Notes: generated from the sequence alone by a model not told the origin. Shown: positions 36,947 through 51,059, counted from the first letter of the stretch. The stretch is DNA of 64,000 nucleotides from Aralia elata (GCA_034770075.1 CM068377.1:77488406-77552405), one strand, 5' to 3'. Translations and numbers: made by a program.

Positions 36947-39900
36947 TGTGACACCCCCAAATTCAGGTACCAATACCTCGAATCTGGTGCTCACGATAAA
37001 GTACATCCATACACCTCTAAACAACATAAATCAACTAATGCGGAATAAATAAACATATGTTGTTCATTACAAAAGGTTTACTACGGTCCCAAGGTCTATA
37101 AAATACATCACGGAATACAATAATAATACAAAACGACTCCACGATTACATAACGGGATAGTACATATAACTATTCCTTAAGCTTTCCTTTGCCTTTGTCC
37201 ACTTTGGAACTCTCCGGCTTAACTGCAATAGGTTCATGATATAGCAAGGGTGATCAACTACTTTGCTCAACAAGTTTAAAATGAATAAAGAAGATATATC
37301 ATGAATGAATGAGAATAATAATCGCATAGTTCAACAATTTAAGAACATTGAAGAAATAGCTGACAATATAATCAAAATTCAAATGAAATAATGAATATTG
37401 ATTATTTACTGCTGAGTGGTCCAATAGACCATGAACTTTTTGGCCAAAGGATCAGTCATTCAACTAACCCTTTTAAACGCCTGGCCCGTCAGTAGTACTC
37501 GAGAGGATCAGCCTCTCGTACCCTTGTACAAGTCTAGCCGAAACAAATAGCGTAGACTATTTCCTTAAACAGTTCATGAATGAAGAACTTAAACGTTTTA
37601 CAGTCCAACAACAGATAATGAATTCAAATGCACAAGGTGCGAATATCAGTAATTATTTGGGATGTGGAGTAATTGACAATAATTAATCCAATAATATAGT
37701 TTAAAAGTAATAACTCCATTTGAGTCATGAAACTTGCAACAATATACAACATTTGTATATGATAGGAAACTTGCTCAAATAAAAATAGTTGAGTAAGGAA
37801 CTTGCAATAATATAGAACGATTACTCAATCAATAAATAACTTGCACAATAAATAAAAGTTGTACGGTTGAGAAAATCTACCCAACATTAAATTGAATTAG
37901 GGTAAGGAAACTTACCCAACACAAGGGTTAGACAAACGTTAGGAAACTTGCCTGGTGCGTCTGCTACAATATTACAACACACGCTCCTTAATATCCTACA
38001 CATGTAAATACACATTCATATAACAATTAGTCACATAAGGATTATGTTCAAAACAGACGTTGCATCATTAAAGCACATTGATTCGCAGTACGACTATCCA
38101 GTTGGGGGTCTCGCTCACTGGTGAGCGAGCGGCTGCCCAGCTCGCCGGTGAGCTGGCGGGGGTCTAAGGGGGCAGCGCCCCTTGGAAGCCAAACATAAGT
38201 AGCAACTAGGTAACTCAATTTACGCCTTAAGACAATACCAATTTGATTGACACTTAATAATTAAGCAATTAAGGCCGCTTTCTGCCTCTGCCGCGTAGCA
38301 TCGCTGCGGTGTGAAGCTTAGTATTAGAAGCCACGCTGCAGCGTGAGCTCCATTTCCCTTCTTCGGCCACGTGACGCTGCGACGCCAAGCTTAGTGCTTG
38401 GAAGCGTCGCTGCGGCGTGAGCTCCGTTCATTTTTCCGTTTTGCCCCTCATTGCGGCGACGACTGTTAAGCTTATGAATGACGCTGCGACGTCATTTTCC
38501 AGTAGCCGAATTCTAGGTTTGATCCCAGTTCGCGATTCCGACCTCCGGTCACTCCAACCTTCATAACTCCTTCTATACACATGCAAATTGGTCCATTTCA
38601 GACTCTATGGACTTCTAATTCATGGGACTACAACATATCAAAAATTCAGAGCTACCCATTAACATTAACATAGCCAAATATTAAGCCAAAGTACAAAGTT
38701 ATGCTCTATTTTTTGAGTTCTTAACAAGTTTTACAAAAATCATTACTACGAACTCGTTTTAACTCCTTTTTACTCCATTCCAACTGGGTTAGTTTCGTAA
38801 CCCATGGAACTACCATACTATAACAATAAATAAATTAAATAAATACGAAATCATAGCTTTACAGTCCTCTAAAATGGTTCGAACGTCCAAAGTCCATGTT
38901 TTGTCCATTGTTCTTGCTCCATTAAGCCAATGTACGATTTTGTTCCACTTTGATGTTATTAATGTCTTACATAACCTCTTAACAACATTTACAAACATCT
39001 AGAACAAACAAAAACATCAAAAATTACCATAAATCCGACCCACAAGCTTAAGAGCTCAAAACTAAGAAAAACTTGAAAAACTTAACAAGAAATCGAATGG
39101 AATGGATTTGATTGTTTGTTTACCTCTGTAAATCCTTCCTAGAGGTTAAGAAGATTGCTAGGCTTTACGTTGAGGGGTTCTTCTTGCTTGGCTCCTCTTC
39201 TTCCTCCACCCGTGCCTTCTTCTTCTTCCTGCTTTCTTTTCCGGCGACTCTCTTCCCTTTTTCCGGTGACTTTCCCCTTCTTCCTTCTTCCTCTCTGCAT
39301 CTCTCTCTCTCTATCTGCTGATGGAATGGTAGAGAATGAATGATTTGGGAGAAGTGAAGGGAGTGATTTAGGGAGAAATGGGTTGGTTGCTCAATGTTGT
39401 CCGACCCTCCCCTCTACTCTCTCATTTGATTGGTCTAAAAATGGTGGGTTGGTTCCCTCTTGGAGTAACATGCAAAAATAAATACCCAAATACACCAAAA
39501 ATATATCCGAATACTCCCGCTTTTGTACCCAATCTGGTAAATAACTCTACCCAAAATTAAAATGGGTATTACCATAAATATTGGGATGGGTAAAAATAAT
39601 TATTATAGGATTTGTTCATTTATCCGGAACACCCATATAATATATTTCGGATATAAATTAAATCACTAACGAGCTCAAATAAATATTCCAACGCTGAAAA
39701 AAATTATCACTTCGCTCACATGTATTAATGAAATTTATTAAAATCGAAAAAGACACAAAAATATTATAGCGTGAATAGTGCATCGGGAAACGTGCCCCGT
39801 GAATAGTGATTTAGCGACGCTACGCGAAATCAATTATTCACTTAAACAAAACTAAAACACGTAAAATTTCATGCATTCACATAATCCAGGTTGTCACACA

Positions 39901-40005
39901 ACCTTTAAACACGTAACACAAGAATAATATTAATAAAATATAATATATTCATTAATATTCAAAAATTCGAATTACAAGGTAAATCCAAAATTCCCGGTCG
40001 TTACA
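36947..40005 (-). mobile_element. 3' LTR of gypsy A
   Basis: On the - strand it starts TGTAACGACCGGGAATTTTG and ends GGGGGTGTCACA, 3059 bp. It carries two GC-rich inverted repeats at 38110-38129 and 38138-38155 and a CT-rich stretch at 39180-39310. Compared with the 5' LTR it lacks about 150 bp (the segment at 54625-54765). Confidence 0.92.
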
Positions 40006-40021
40006 TCCTCCCCCCCTCGTT
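40006..40021 (-). other. Polypurine tract of gypsy A
   Basis: On the - strand, ACGAGGGGGGGAGGA lies directly before the 3' LTR start TGTAACGACC. It is the plus-strand primer site for reverse transcription. Confidence 0.85.
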
Positions 40022-40078
40022 ATAAGAATTCTGTCCCCAGAATTATAATCTAGGTACGGAACACATAACATGGATTCA

Positions 40079-43000
40079 CTAAAAAAGATGCGGATAATTC
40101 TTCCTTATATTCTCTTCCAGTTCCCACGTAGCTTCTTCAGCTGCGTGGTTCCTCCAAAGGACTTTGACCGAATGGATGACCTTATTTCTTAACGTCTGCT
40201 CCTTCCTATCTAATATCTAGACAAGAATCTCTTCATATGACAAATCTCGTTCAACTTGAATCGGTTCATAGGATATCACATGCTTGTAGTCGGGTTTATA
40301 TGGCCGCAACACAGAAACGTGGAACACATTATGAATGTGCTCAAGTTCAGGAGGTAGAGCTACCTCATACGCCACTTCACCTACCCTCTTTAAAACTTCA
40401 AATGGCCCTACGAACCTGGGACTCAATTTCCCTTTCTTCCTAAATTTGATCTTCCCTTTCTAGGGTAATACCTTCAAAAACACAAAACTGCCAACTTCAA
40501 AGTCTCGCTTCTGACGATGCAAGTCGGCATATTTCTTTTGTTGATCCTGAGCCGCTACTAATCGAGCTCTTATCACCTTGACGACATCCACAGTCTGCTA
40601 CACCAATTCAGGTCCCAACAGTCTCCGTTCACCGACTTCGTCCCAACACAAAGGTGTTCGACACTTCCTTCCGTATAATGCTTCGTATGGCGGCATGCCA
40701 ATACTCGCATGATAACTGTTATTATAGGCAAACTCCACCAATAGTAGGTGATCATCCCAATTGCCTTTAAAATCCATCACACATGCTCTAAGCATATCTT
40801 CAAGCCTCTGTATCGTTCGTTCACTTTGCCCATCTGTTTGAGGATGATACACCGTACTTAACCTCAACTGAGTTCCCAACCTTTCTTGCAAGCTCTTCCA
40901 GAAATTTGACGTAAAATGCGGATCTCTATCAGATACAATAGATACCGGCACTCCATGTCGCGATAAAATCTCTTTCACATATAACTTTGCTAGCTGCTCT
41001 AGATTGTACCTTATCTTGATCAGTAGAAAATGTGCAGATTTAGTTAAACGATCAACGATCACCCAGATCACGTCGTAAACCTTCTGAGTAGGTGGAAGCC
41101 CCGCCATAAAATCCATCGTGATATGCTCCCACTTCCACTCTGGAATCTCCAGCGGTTGCAGCAATCCACCCAGCTTCTGATGTTCTGCTTTTACCTTCTG
41201 ACATGTCAGACATCGCCCAACACATTCTGCGACCTCCCTCTTCATGTTCAGCCACCAAAAGTGTTAGCGCAAATCCTGATACATCTTGGAACTACCAGGG
41301 TGTATTGAATATCTTGTAGAATGAGCTTCTTGTAGAATCTCTTCTCTCAACTCCGGAACCATCGGTATCTAGGTCCTTCCTTTAAACCTTAGCAGTCCCG
41401 TGCTATCAATTTTGTATTTCAACTCCTCTCCTTCTGAGAGTCGCTCTTTTATGGCAACACATTCATCATCCTTTCCTTGAGCCTCCTTTATCTTGTCTAA
41501 TAAAGTCGGACTCGCCTCTACTGCGAACAGTTTCTCGTCTGCATTGGTCGGATACTTGACTCCCAACTCCAGTCTTTCCATATCTTTGATCAGTTCCTCT
41601 TGAGCTGTCATCATCATCAACTTATCTCTGCCCTTCCTACTTAGAGCATCAGCTACTACATTGGCTTTACCGGGATGGTACATAATTTCACAATCATAGT
41701 CCTTGATCAACTCCAACCATCGCCGCTGTCTCATGTTTAGTTCATTTTGAGTGAAGATATACTTCAAACTTTTGTGGTCTGTGTATATCTCACACTTCTC
41801 CCCATACAGATAGTGTCTCCAAATCTTCAGAACAAACTCCACTACTGCTAGTTCCAGGTATTGAGTCGGATACCCCTTCTCATAGTCCTTCAGTTGTCGT
41901 GACGCGTACGCAATGATCTTCCCATGCTGCATCAATACGCACCCAAGGCCTTTGTGTGACGCATCACTGTACACCACGAATCCCCCTGCATTATCTGGCA
42001 GTGATAACACAGGTGCTTCACTAAGTTTCTTCTTCAACTCCAAGAAACTTTCTTCGTACTTATCCGTCCTTACAAACTTCACAGTCTTCCCTGTCAAATT
42101 TGTTAACGGTGTCGCTATCTTTGAAAAGTTCTGAATAAATCTCTGATAGTGACCTGCTAATCCCAAGAAACTTCGAACTTCTGTCGGCGTCTTTGGCTGT
42201 TCCTAGTTTATTACGGCTTCCACCTTCGCAGGATCCACTGATACACCATCCTTGTCAATTACGTGCCCCAAAAACTACACCCTTTGTAGCCAAAATTCAC
42301 ACTTGAAAAACTTTACATATAGCTTCTCCTCTCTCAGCGTTTCCAGGGCTATCCTCAAATTTTCGACGTGTTCCTCCTCCGTCTTCGAGTAGACTAAAAT
42401 GTCATCTATGAAAACGATAACAAATTTATCTAGGTATTGCTTGAACACTCTGTTCATCATGTCCATAAATGTTGCTGGCGCGTTCGTCAGCCCAAACGAC
42501 ATCACCAAAAACTCAAAGTGTCCATATCGAGTTCTGAATGCTGTCTTTGGAATAACCTCTTGCCTCACCTTCAGTTGGTGATATCCCGTTCTCAAGTCAA
42601 TCTTCGAAAATTATTTTGCTCCCTTCAATTGATCGAACAAATCATTAATCCTGGGCAACGGGTACTTATTCTTAATCGTGACTTTGTGACACCCCCTTCC
42701 TTTTCGGGCAATCCTTAATTTGATGATCTGATGCTCCACATGAGAAACATCCTGCTTTCTTTCCTTTTGGGCACTGATTAGCAAGGTGTCCCTGTTGCCC
42801 ACAGTTGTAGTAAATCCCTTTGCCCTTCAGACACTCCCCCGAGTGATTTTTTCCACAATTATTGCACTTATTACCCTTCTTAACCTCTCCTCCAGACTTG
42901 TTGCCACTAGAATATTAGCTATCGTTCCATTTCCTTTTATTCGGGTTACTTCCCCCGCTGCTTCCTCCTTTGCTTCCTTCGTGACCCTTCTTTTTGTCTT

Positions 43001-43700
43001 GATTGAACTTTGCTAGAGCCTTGTTGCCTCCTTCGGCGATGATGACCCTTTCCAACAACGTAAAAAATGTGTTAATCTTTAGAACTGCCACCCTATTGTA
43101 CGCCCACGGCTTCAGGCCTAATTCAAATCTCCTTGCCTTTATAGCTTTAGTGTCTACTTGGTGAGGTGCAAATCGGGCTAAGTCATTAAATTTAGCCACA
43201 TACTCTGCGACTGACATATTCCCTTGCTTGAGCTCCAAAAACTTCACCTCTATATTCTGCTGCATACTCTCCAGGAAATAGTTCTCGAAGAACAGCTCCT
43301 TAAAACGATCCCATGGTATCACACCATTTTCAGCACGGCTTTTGTTGGCCTTTCACTAATAGTTCGCTTCACCTTTCATCATAAAAGTGGCGAACCCTGT
43401 CTTTTGTTCTTCGGCCACCCTTGCCACCTCGAACACTTTTTCAATTTCTTCGATCCAGGTTTGGGCTTCAATCGGGTCTAGTGTTTCCTTGAACATGGGA
43501 GGTCCTACTAGTTTAAACTCCTTAAAACTAGCCAAATACTGCGCGGGCTGCCGCTCTGGTTGTTCTCCAATAGGTGGGGGTCTATTTTGCATAGCTTCTG
43601 TCAGCAACTCAGTAAACGGTCTCATTGGGTCTGGATGACCCTAAGTGTTATTAACCGATTCCTCAACCCTTTGGTTTCGTGACTGTCTTATTGGAGGCAT
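40079..43700 (-). pseudogene. Gag-pol of gypsy A, missing protease and part of RT
   Basis: Starts at 43700 (MPPIRQSRNQ). Gag spans about 43.6-42.9 kb with LDPIEAQTWIEEIEKVF and KAIKARRFELGLKPW. Zinc-knuckle sequence follows at ~42.87-42.70 kb: CNNCGKNHSGEC, a knuckle with its first Cys replaced (YYNCGQQGHLANQC), and CFSCGASDHQIKDC in another frame. At ~42.69 kb the sequence jumps from KRKG to VTIKNKYPLPRINDLF in the middle of RT. RT continues with FIDDILVYSK (~42.40 kb), RNase H with SDASHKGLGCVLMQHG (~41.95 kb), integrase with VSDRDPHF and HPQTDGQSERT (~40.8-40.9 kb). A chromodomain-like end (VKVLWRNHAAEEATWELEE) closes at TAG 40079-40081. Several stops and shifts separate the blocks. Confidence 0.92.
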
Positions 43701-44165
43701 GATCTGATAAAAGAAAACCGTCAGCTTTTACTAATAAATTTATGCCATATGCAAAAGGTCATTTAAGTGAACAATTAAAAGTAAAAGCATCTATCAAACA
43801 CATTTGATTTAACTAAAACAATTGCATTTATAATCATACACCGCTGTTTTAATACAACCAGACTCAACATGTGGCATACTTCTATAAACGCTCAATGGCA
43901 TGACCTGCCAACCACTACCTATCCCCTAAAGAACAAAAATGGGGAATAATAACTTTCCACCCCTCTATCAGAAACAAAATTGGGGTTCAACTACTATCCC
44001 ATGCACGCTACAAGCACATGAATTTACAACATAAGTATGCCCCTATTATAACAAAAGTGGGACCTACTGCAAACATAATGCTAAAAATAACACATCACCG
44101 CCTGCTGCGGCGGAGTGCAACTCGGAGCTCCCGTCGAGCCAGCCTGTCGACCACTCGGCACCTAA

Positions 44166-44840
44166 TCACGCGCCTGCTGCTCCCCTCATCCCTGGGTACC
44201 TCCTAACCCTGTCCCTCAGCCTGCCAATGGAAGTAGTCAAGCCTAAACGGAGGGAATCAATCTCTGCGACTAGGGCTGCCAACTGCTCTGTAGCCTTATC
44301 TCGCTCCAAATGAGTAGTCTCCAGCAGATCCTCTACCCGCTCTATCTGTCCTACCAACACCACATTCCTCTCTAAGAGATCATAAACTATGACACCATGT
44401 TGAACAGAAGCCCCATGCCGACCTTGAACCTCTGCCTCTAGCTCGACAATCCCCTGGTCCTTTTCCTGCAGCTTCTGGGTTAACTCAGCCTTTTTCCCTA
44501 AAGTCTGATACGCTAATGACCTATACTGTTCCTTTCGGTCCTGGTGATCCTGGTTCTGCTCCTCTAAGTGGGCTACTCGATTCTCGAGCTCCTCATTCCT
44601 ATTTATCAGCTCTTCGATGATGTCAATAGCAGTAGTGCCCATGCCATCTCCATTCTCAGGTGGCTCATCATCCTCCGTCATTGGATCCTCCTCGAGGTCT
44701 TCATCCTCCCCCTCATCGCTCAACAACCTCAGCACTCCTCCGGTAATTGGCTCCTCCTCAGAACCATACTCGGCCTCAGACTCATCCCTAGTGTCCATCA
44801 TCTCTGGCTCACTCGACTGCACCTCTACCTGCATCCACAT
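44166..44840 (-). CDS. Extra ORF upstream of gag in gypsy A, acidic and coiled-coil
   Basis: An open 224-codon frame between primer site and gag, on the element's sense strand. Residues ~1-75 are very acidic (EDEDLEEDPMTEDDEPPE). Residues ~80-190 show heptad-like leucines typical of a coiled coil (ELENRVAHLEEQ, KAELTQKLQEKDQG, QIERVEDLLETTHLERDKAT). The end is basic (GRLRDRVRRYPG). I recognise no enzymatic domain. A second ATG at 44895 opens MSEMGESSPAREVEFTDIHV in another frame that runs out near 44815, so the original start may lie there with a later frameshift. It could be a displaced gag N-terminal region or a separate structural protein. Confidence 0.6.
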   Translation of the reverse strand: MWMQVEVQSSEPEMMDTRDESEAEYGSEEEPITGGVLRLLSDEGEDEDLEEDPMTEDDEPPENGDGMGTTAIDIIEELINRNEELENRVAHLEEQNQDHQDRKEQYRSLAYQTLGKKAELTQKLQEKDQGIVELEAEVQGRHGASVQHGVIVYDLLERNVVLVGQIERVEDLLETTHLERDKATEQLAALVAEIDSLRLGLTTSIGRLRDRVRRYPGMRGAAGA

Positions 44841-45130
44841 GAATGTCTGTGAACTCTACCTCTCTAGCAGGACTGGACTCTCCCATCTCAGACATCCTAC
44901 AGCCACAAACAGGAACAAACAGTAAGATGTCAGTGTCACAATAAAATATATTCATTGATAAAATGAAATGATATTTTATTATGCACAACTCGGCTCGATG
45001 GATTTTCACAATCCACCTCCAGACATGATCACCAAATGAATCTCCTCGATTCACCTCCTAACATACTAAATACGAGTTTAATAATAAGGTTATAACCTAG
45101 GTTTCGCATTCCTAAAGTTTATAACCTAAA

Positions 45131-45142
45131 GCTCTGATACCA
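45131..45142 (-). other. Primer-binding site of gypsy A (tRNA-iMet)
   Basis: TGGTATCAGAGC on the - strand, three bases after the 5' LTR end. The same LTR-GGT-PBS spacing occurs in the gypsy derivative at 20484-20499. Confidence 0.93.
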
Positions 45143-47414
45143 ACCTGTGACACCCCCAAATTCAGGTACCAATACCTCGAATCTGGTGCTCACGATAAAG
45201 TACATCCATACACCTCTAAACAACATAAATTAACTAATGTGAAATAAATAAACATATGTTGTTCATTACAAAAGGTTTACGACGGTCCCAAGGTCTATAA
45301 CCTTAAATAAATACATCACGGAATATAATAATAATACAAAACGATTCCACGATTACATAACAGGATAGTACATATAACTATTCCTTAAGCTTTCCTTTGC
45401 CTTTGTCCACTTTGGAACTCTCCGGCTTAACTGCAATAGGTTCATGATATAGCAAGGGTGAACAACTACTTTGTTCAGCAAGTTTAAAATGAATAAGGAA
45501 GATATATCATGAATGAATGAGAATAATAATCGCATAGTTTAACAATTTAAGAACATTGAAGAAATAGCTGACAATATAATCAAAGTTCAAATGAAATAAT
45601 GAATATTGATTATTTACTGCTGATGTTAGGTTTGTATATAGCGCAAACATGCAATTACATAAATAGTGCGGAAGCGCAATAAAACGGATTTTAAAATTTT
45701 TCATACAAACCATCACCATGATCATCCATGTGCTCAATTATCAATTAAACGAAAGAGATAAAGTATGAGAATCACACCCTTGTAGAACCATGCTTCCACA
45801 GGTACGAGTTCACCTCCAAATCCTTCGTGTTCTTCTCGAATTTCACCGATGAGATTCCTTCCTTTGATCAACGTTAGCCACCCAAGTGTTTGGCCTCTAG
45901 AGGTGATCCACCAAGGAAGAATAGGTATTCAAGAAGTTGGGTGTTGGCAAAATCCTAGTTTCTATCTCTATAGAAATTATAAGTACTCTCCACAATTCTC
46001 ATGCAAGAGTGTGTAACCGTCTAATCCTAAATCATGATAAGACTCTTCTTATTTATAGATATAAAGAATCCTCCTAAACTATTTAGGATTAGGGTTTTTA
46101 TTTTAATTAAACTCCTTTAATTAATTGAACTCCTAATCCAATTAGGAATTCATGAGAGAGTACTTCTATTAATTAATTCCTAATCCTATTAGAAATTAAA
46201 TAATAGTAATAGTAATAATAATAATAAGACTCCTCTTATTAATTTATATTTAATATTTCTAAAATATTAAATAATAAATATTAAGCTATTTAATTTATTC
46301 TATCTCCATAGATTAAATTAAATACACTTAACTTATTATTACGATTATGTCATTTACTTCTTAAATAAATATTTTTCTTTTGCGGTGTGACCCTTTAGGT
46401 TCTCCATATTAAACCGGTTGTGAATAAATCAATTAGAACAATTCTAATTTTATTTAAATAAATTAAACTATTTAATTCATTTAAATAAATAATATTTATT
46501 CTACAATAAGGGTAAGCCCCCTTAGCGATCAACGACTTTCCAGATAAGATAGATTTCAACATTAATCACAAAAAAACCTTTCAGTGAATAGTTACCGTAC
46601 AATTCAATCCTTCTACCGTACAATGTCCCAATTAAATATAAGACATGGAATTACTGTCAAGTCTTATTTTATTTAATTATATGAATTTCGATTCTCCAAT
46701 GAACAACTCTGATAATGCAAATTAAAAACCATTTCTAATTTTATTCTGCTTTGGCCAAAGACTTCTGAGTCGTCATTTATCGAATCACATAGGACATTCT
46801 CTCCTTTTACTAGATGTGGTAGATTCTTTGTTGATCATTCACCTATCTCCATGTATAACTTATTATACCCAATCATACCTTTTGATATACCCTAAAGGTC
46901 TTAGGGGACATGTCAAAGTATAACTCATCATACACAAGATACTATGATGATCTCAAGTCCAAGGATCACTTATACTACTATCACTAAAGGAATTCCTATT
47001 GACAGGCGAGTAAAACTCCATTAGGTATTCCTTAGCGAGCCACGTTCAGTGTACTTATTCTCTAATAAGCACCTATATACTTGCTTTAGTGTCTCCACAC
47101 AAATGATTATGAGATCAACCATCCTCTTTATAAGAGCAAGCAACGTATGTACTAATCTATCCGGATACACTAATCCCCTTTTTAGTAATCCAACGATTAG
47201 GAACGATTTTAGTTTGTGAGCTATCTAGAATTTAGATCTCGTTAGCATGATCCCCATCATGATTCTAAAAGCATTGCTCAAAACTATGGGTTTATCACAT
47301 TTAATATAACAACACCATGTAGATAATGTAAAATGCCTTTAATAACCGAATAAGATTACAAAGTATATGCTACATCATATCAAATATGATTGGCTTATGT
47401 GCATACAACTTTCA

Positions 47415-50400
47415 ATCTCCCACTTGCACTAAAACCAATCGTTATGGTATCTAATACCCTTTTTCTCTAAGTGACGATCATCCTGCTGTTTGTATAAAGC
47501 TTCAGTAAATGGATATGCAATGTTGTTCTCGAGAGTCCACTATCTCTATAGTGACTTTTCCTCTTTCAATGATTCCACTAATCAAATGAAAGTGTCGCAA
47601 CACTTGTTTGAATCCAAGATGAGACTTAGGAGCTATTCCTACTTCTGTAATGAACTTTTCATCCAAACAATCAACTTGCAGCTTCATTTATAGCTATATA
47701 CTTTGTCTTTGTCACTAAACCATCAACTCTTTGCTGTTTGGAACCTTTCCAATTCACTGCACCACCTTTCAAGGTAACGATTTACCTTAAAGTGGATTTG
47801 TTATCGTCTTGGTCAGTCTGAAAAACTTGAGTCTGTTTAGCTCTCTAGTTTTAATTCAGACCTACCATGAATCATGATCACATCTTCAGTACCGGTTAAG
47901 TGCTTAAAGATGTTTATCACTGTCTTACAGTGATCATCTCCAGAATATGACTAATCAACATCAAGCCTTGTATATTCATTGCATACATGATAATAACTCA
48001 TGCGATCTCTCTTTCAATTGGGGACAATTTTAGAGAGATACACTCCATGGCTCATCATCATGAGACCTTTCTTGGAGTTTACCATGCTAAACGCCTTTAG
48101 CATCAAATGAATATACGTTCCTTGGGTCAAGCCGAACATCCTTTTAAATCTATCTATATAAATTTATATCCCCAATTTATAGGATGCTCCTCCCAAGTCA
48201 TTCATGGAGGAATGTTTAGATAATTTTATCTTTACTGATTGTAGCATTGGTGTGTTATTCCTTATCAGTAGTATATCAACATATAATACTAGGAATATCA
48301 CAGTGCTCCCACTGACCCTTTTGTACACACTAGGTTCATTCTCGTTTTTGATAAAATCAAACTCTTTTGATTGTCTCATCAAAACGAATGTTCCATCTTT
48401 GAGAAGCTTTCTTCAATCCATCTTTGGATCATTGTAGCTTAAAACACAATTTGCTTCAACCTTTGAAACAAATTCCTCTGGCTGTATCATACATACATTC
48501 TCCTCAAGTCTTCATTGAGGAAGGGTGTCTCCACATCCATTTTGCTAGATTTCGTAATAAGCTGCAATCACAAGAAAAATCCAAATGGACTTGAGCATTA
48601 CCCGATAATAAGGTTTTATCACAATCAACTCCTTGACTTGAAAAACCTTTTAAACAGGTCTGGTTTTATAGGTCTCCACCTTGCCATTTGCCCCAGTCTT
48701 TCTCTTAAAGACCCATATTCACCCTCTAGGCACTATGCCCTTTTGTAGAGTAACCAGAGTCTATACTTGGTTCTCATACATGGAGTCCATTTCAGATTTC
48801 ATGGCCATCTGCCATTTCTCTGAGTGTTTTCTACTCATAGCCTCATCGTATATAACTGGATCATCATCCTCTATGATGCGTACCTCATCATCATCATCTA
48901 TGATGAATCCATACCTCCCAGGTATCTTCGGTACTTTTCCAGATTTACGATTCGGTTGTGGTACAATAGGTCTATCTACAGGTTCCTCGGTTCAACTTAA
49001 AGTGCTTTGTGGTTCTTGAACTCCTTCAAGATCTATTACCCTCCCACTAGCTCCTTCAATAATAAACACCTTTATCTAAGAAGGCAGCGTGTAGGATTAT
49101 AGTAATAATACTCTAAACTTTCTTTAGGATATCCCACAAATCTGCACTTGTCAGATTTTGTCCCAAACTTATATTTGAAACCTTTTCAGATAAGCTGGAC
49201 AACCCCTTATCTTAACATACTTAAGAGTAGGAATCCTCCCTATCCATAACCTTTATGGAGTCTTGGGCTCGAATTTTTTGAGGTTACCTTATTTTGTAGA
49301 TATGCAGCCGTTTCTAGGGCATAACCCCAGATGGATACTAGAATTTCGGTAAAATCGTTATGGACTGCACCATGTCCAACAAGGTATAATTTCTCCTTTT
49401 AGATACACCAATCAATTATTGCGTATCAGGAGATGTCCATTATGAGAAAATACCATTTTGAGATGATCTAGAAACTCATTGCACAAGTATTCCTTCCTCG
49501 ATCTGATCAAAGAATCTTAATACTTTGTCAATATGTTTTACTTTTGAATTCTTTGAACATTTCAAATGATTCAGACTTGTATTTCATCAAATACACACAT
49601 TCAACTCTTTGAATGACCATCTCCTTTTCATTTATTAGTTTGTTCAATTTACAAAATATTTTTCATGTAAGTCAAGTATACAAAGTCTATCAAGTAATCT
49701 TCCAGTTTCAAACAAAATATTATCATTATAAATAGAACAACAATTATTCTTAAATATAATACCAGAACCTTCCTTGTCCAACAACGAAAGTTCTAATGTT
49801 TCTAATGAGAATTGTAACATAATAACAACTTATTAACTTAATAGACTTGCCTGTAGGCAACGCTAAACTATAAGTTCCTATGGTTAATGTAGCAACATTT
49901 GCTCCATTCCCACACATAAGATTACTTACTCTTTGTTTAGCTTTCTACTTCTGTTTAGTCTTTGCATTAGATTGCATACGTGAGAACTACAGCCGGTATC
50001 CAATACCCAAGTAGAACCTTAACTTACAGAAAGATTTATTTTTAATCATGAACAAACCTGTATTTGTAACCGAAGCTTCACTAAGCTTCTTCTGGTTAGC
50101 CTCTGTAAGATTCTCCTTACAGTTTCCTTTCTGGTATCTAGGCTTATTGTAGTGGAAGCAAACTCCTTTGCTATCTGCATCAGTCTTGTTCTTAATGTCC
50201 TTTGTTTTTGTCTTTCCATTTACCTTCTTTAAATTGTTCTTCTTTTAAGAAGATCCTTTGGCTCTCTTTCGCTTCCTGGAAGAATCATCTACCAGTAAAA
50301 CTTGGTCTTTCTTGGTTGGAAAGTGACTCTTGTTCATGTAAAAATTCACAACAATTTGTGAGAAAGAGTCTGGAAGTGATTGCAAGATCAAATCTTGGAT

Positions 50401-50856
50401 CAACTCTCCATCCATTAAAACACAGTTGTCCCAATTGTTGAATCAGATTGATCATTTTAGGACATATGTCTGTACTGTAGTGCCATCGGTCATTCTAGAT
50501 CAGAAAAGCTCCTTAGATATCTGATATCTAATAGTCCTATTTTCCTCACCCTTCAACTCCTTGAAGGTGCAAGAGTATAGTAGGAGCATCCATAGTTTCA
50601 TGCTGACGCTGAAGCTCGTTACTCATGGATGCGAGCATGATGCATTGAGCCAACTGTGCATCATCTTACTACTTTCTAACAGTAACAATCTCTTCCTCAG
50701 AGGCATTGTCTGTAACCATTGCAGAGATAGACATATTAAGGACATAAGATAGCTTTTCAGCCTTGAGAACTATTCTCAAATATCTTAACCAGACCGTTTA
50801 ATACAGTCCGATTAATTAGCATCTAATATGCTATGCAATGATAGTGAATTAGACAT
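47415..50856 (-). pseudogene. Copia gag-pol remnant
   Basis: Gag starts near 50856 (MSNSLSLHSILDAN) and shows LQRQHETMDA and DLILQSLPDSFSQIVVNF. Protease: WVLDTGCSSH at ~50009-49980. Integrase fragments lie around 49.1-49.5 kb. RT: KMDVETPFLNEDL near 48.53 kb and LYVDILLIRNN near 48.27 kb, where the second Asp of the YVDD motif is lost. The protease-integrase-RT order is that of Ty1/copia. Stops and shifts are frequent throughout, so no protein can be made. A purine-rich AAGTGGGAGAT precedes the 3' LTR at 47415-47425. Confidence 0.9.
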
Positions 50857-51059
50857 CGTAAAATTCTATAAATGAATTTGTAATTTAACAACATTTTAGC
50901 ATACATTCATTTTAATTAATTACCAAGATAAATTAGGTCTTTATTTTAAATTGGTACCTCACTATTTTCGTCAAACTATATTACCCTCAATATATAGTTC
51001 GACAATTCTAATTAAAGATTTGCTAGTGAGAATAAGGATCCCATTTCAAATGTATATAG

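Noticed and set aside
39112..39343. Ser/Leu/Phe-rich open frames, repeated at 56428-56685
   Set aside because: Both copies lie at the same place in the two LTRs of gypsy A and come from a CT-rich stretch; they are LTR sequence, not genes.
40237..42734. + strand open frames opposite gypsy A pol
   Set aside because: Antisense shadows of clear RT, RNase H and integrase sequence on the - strand.
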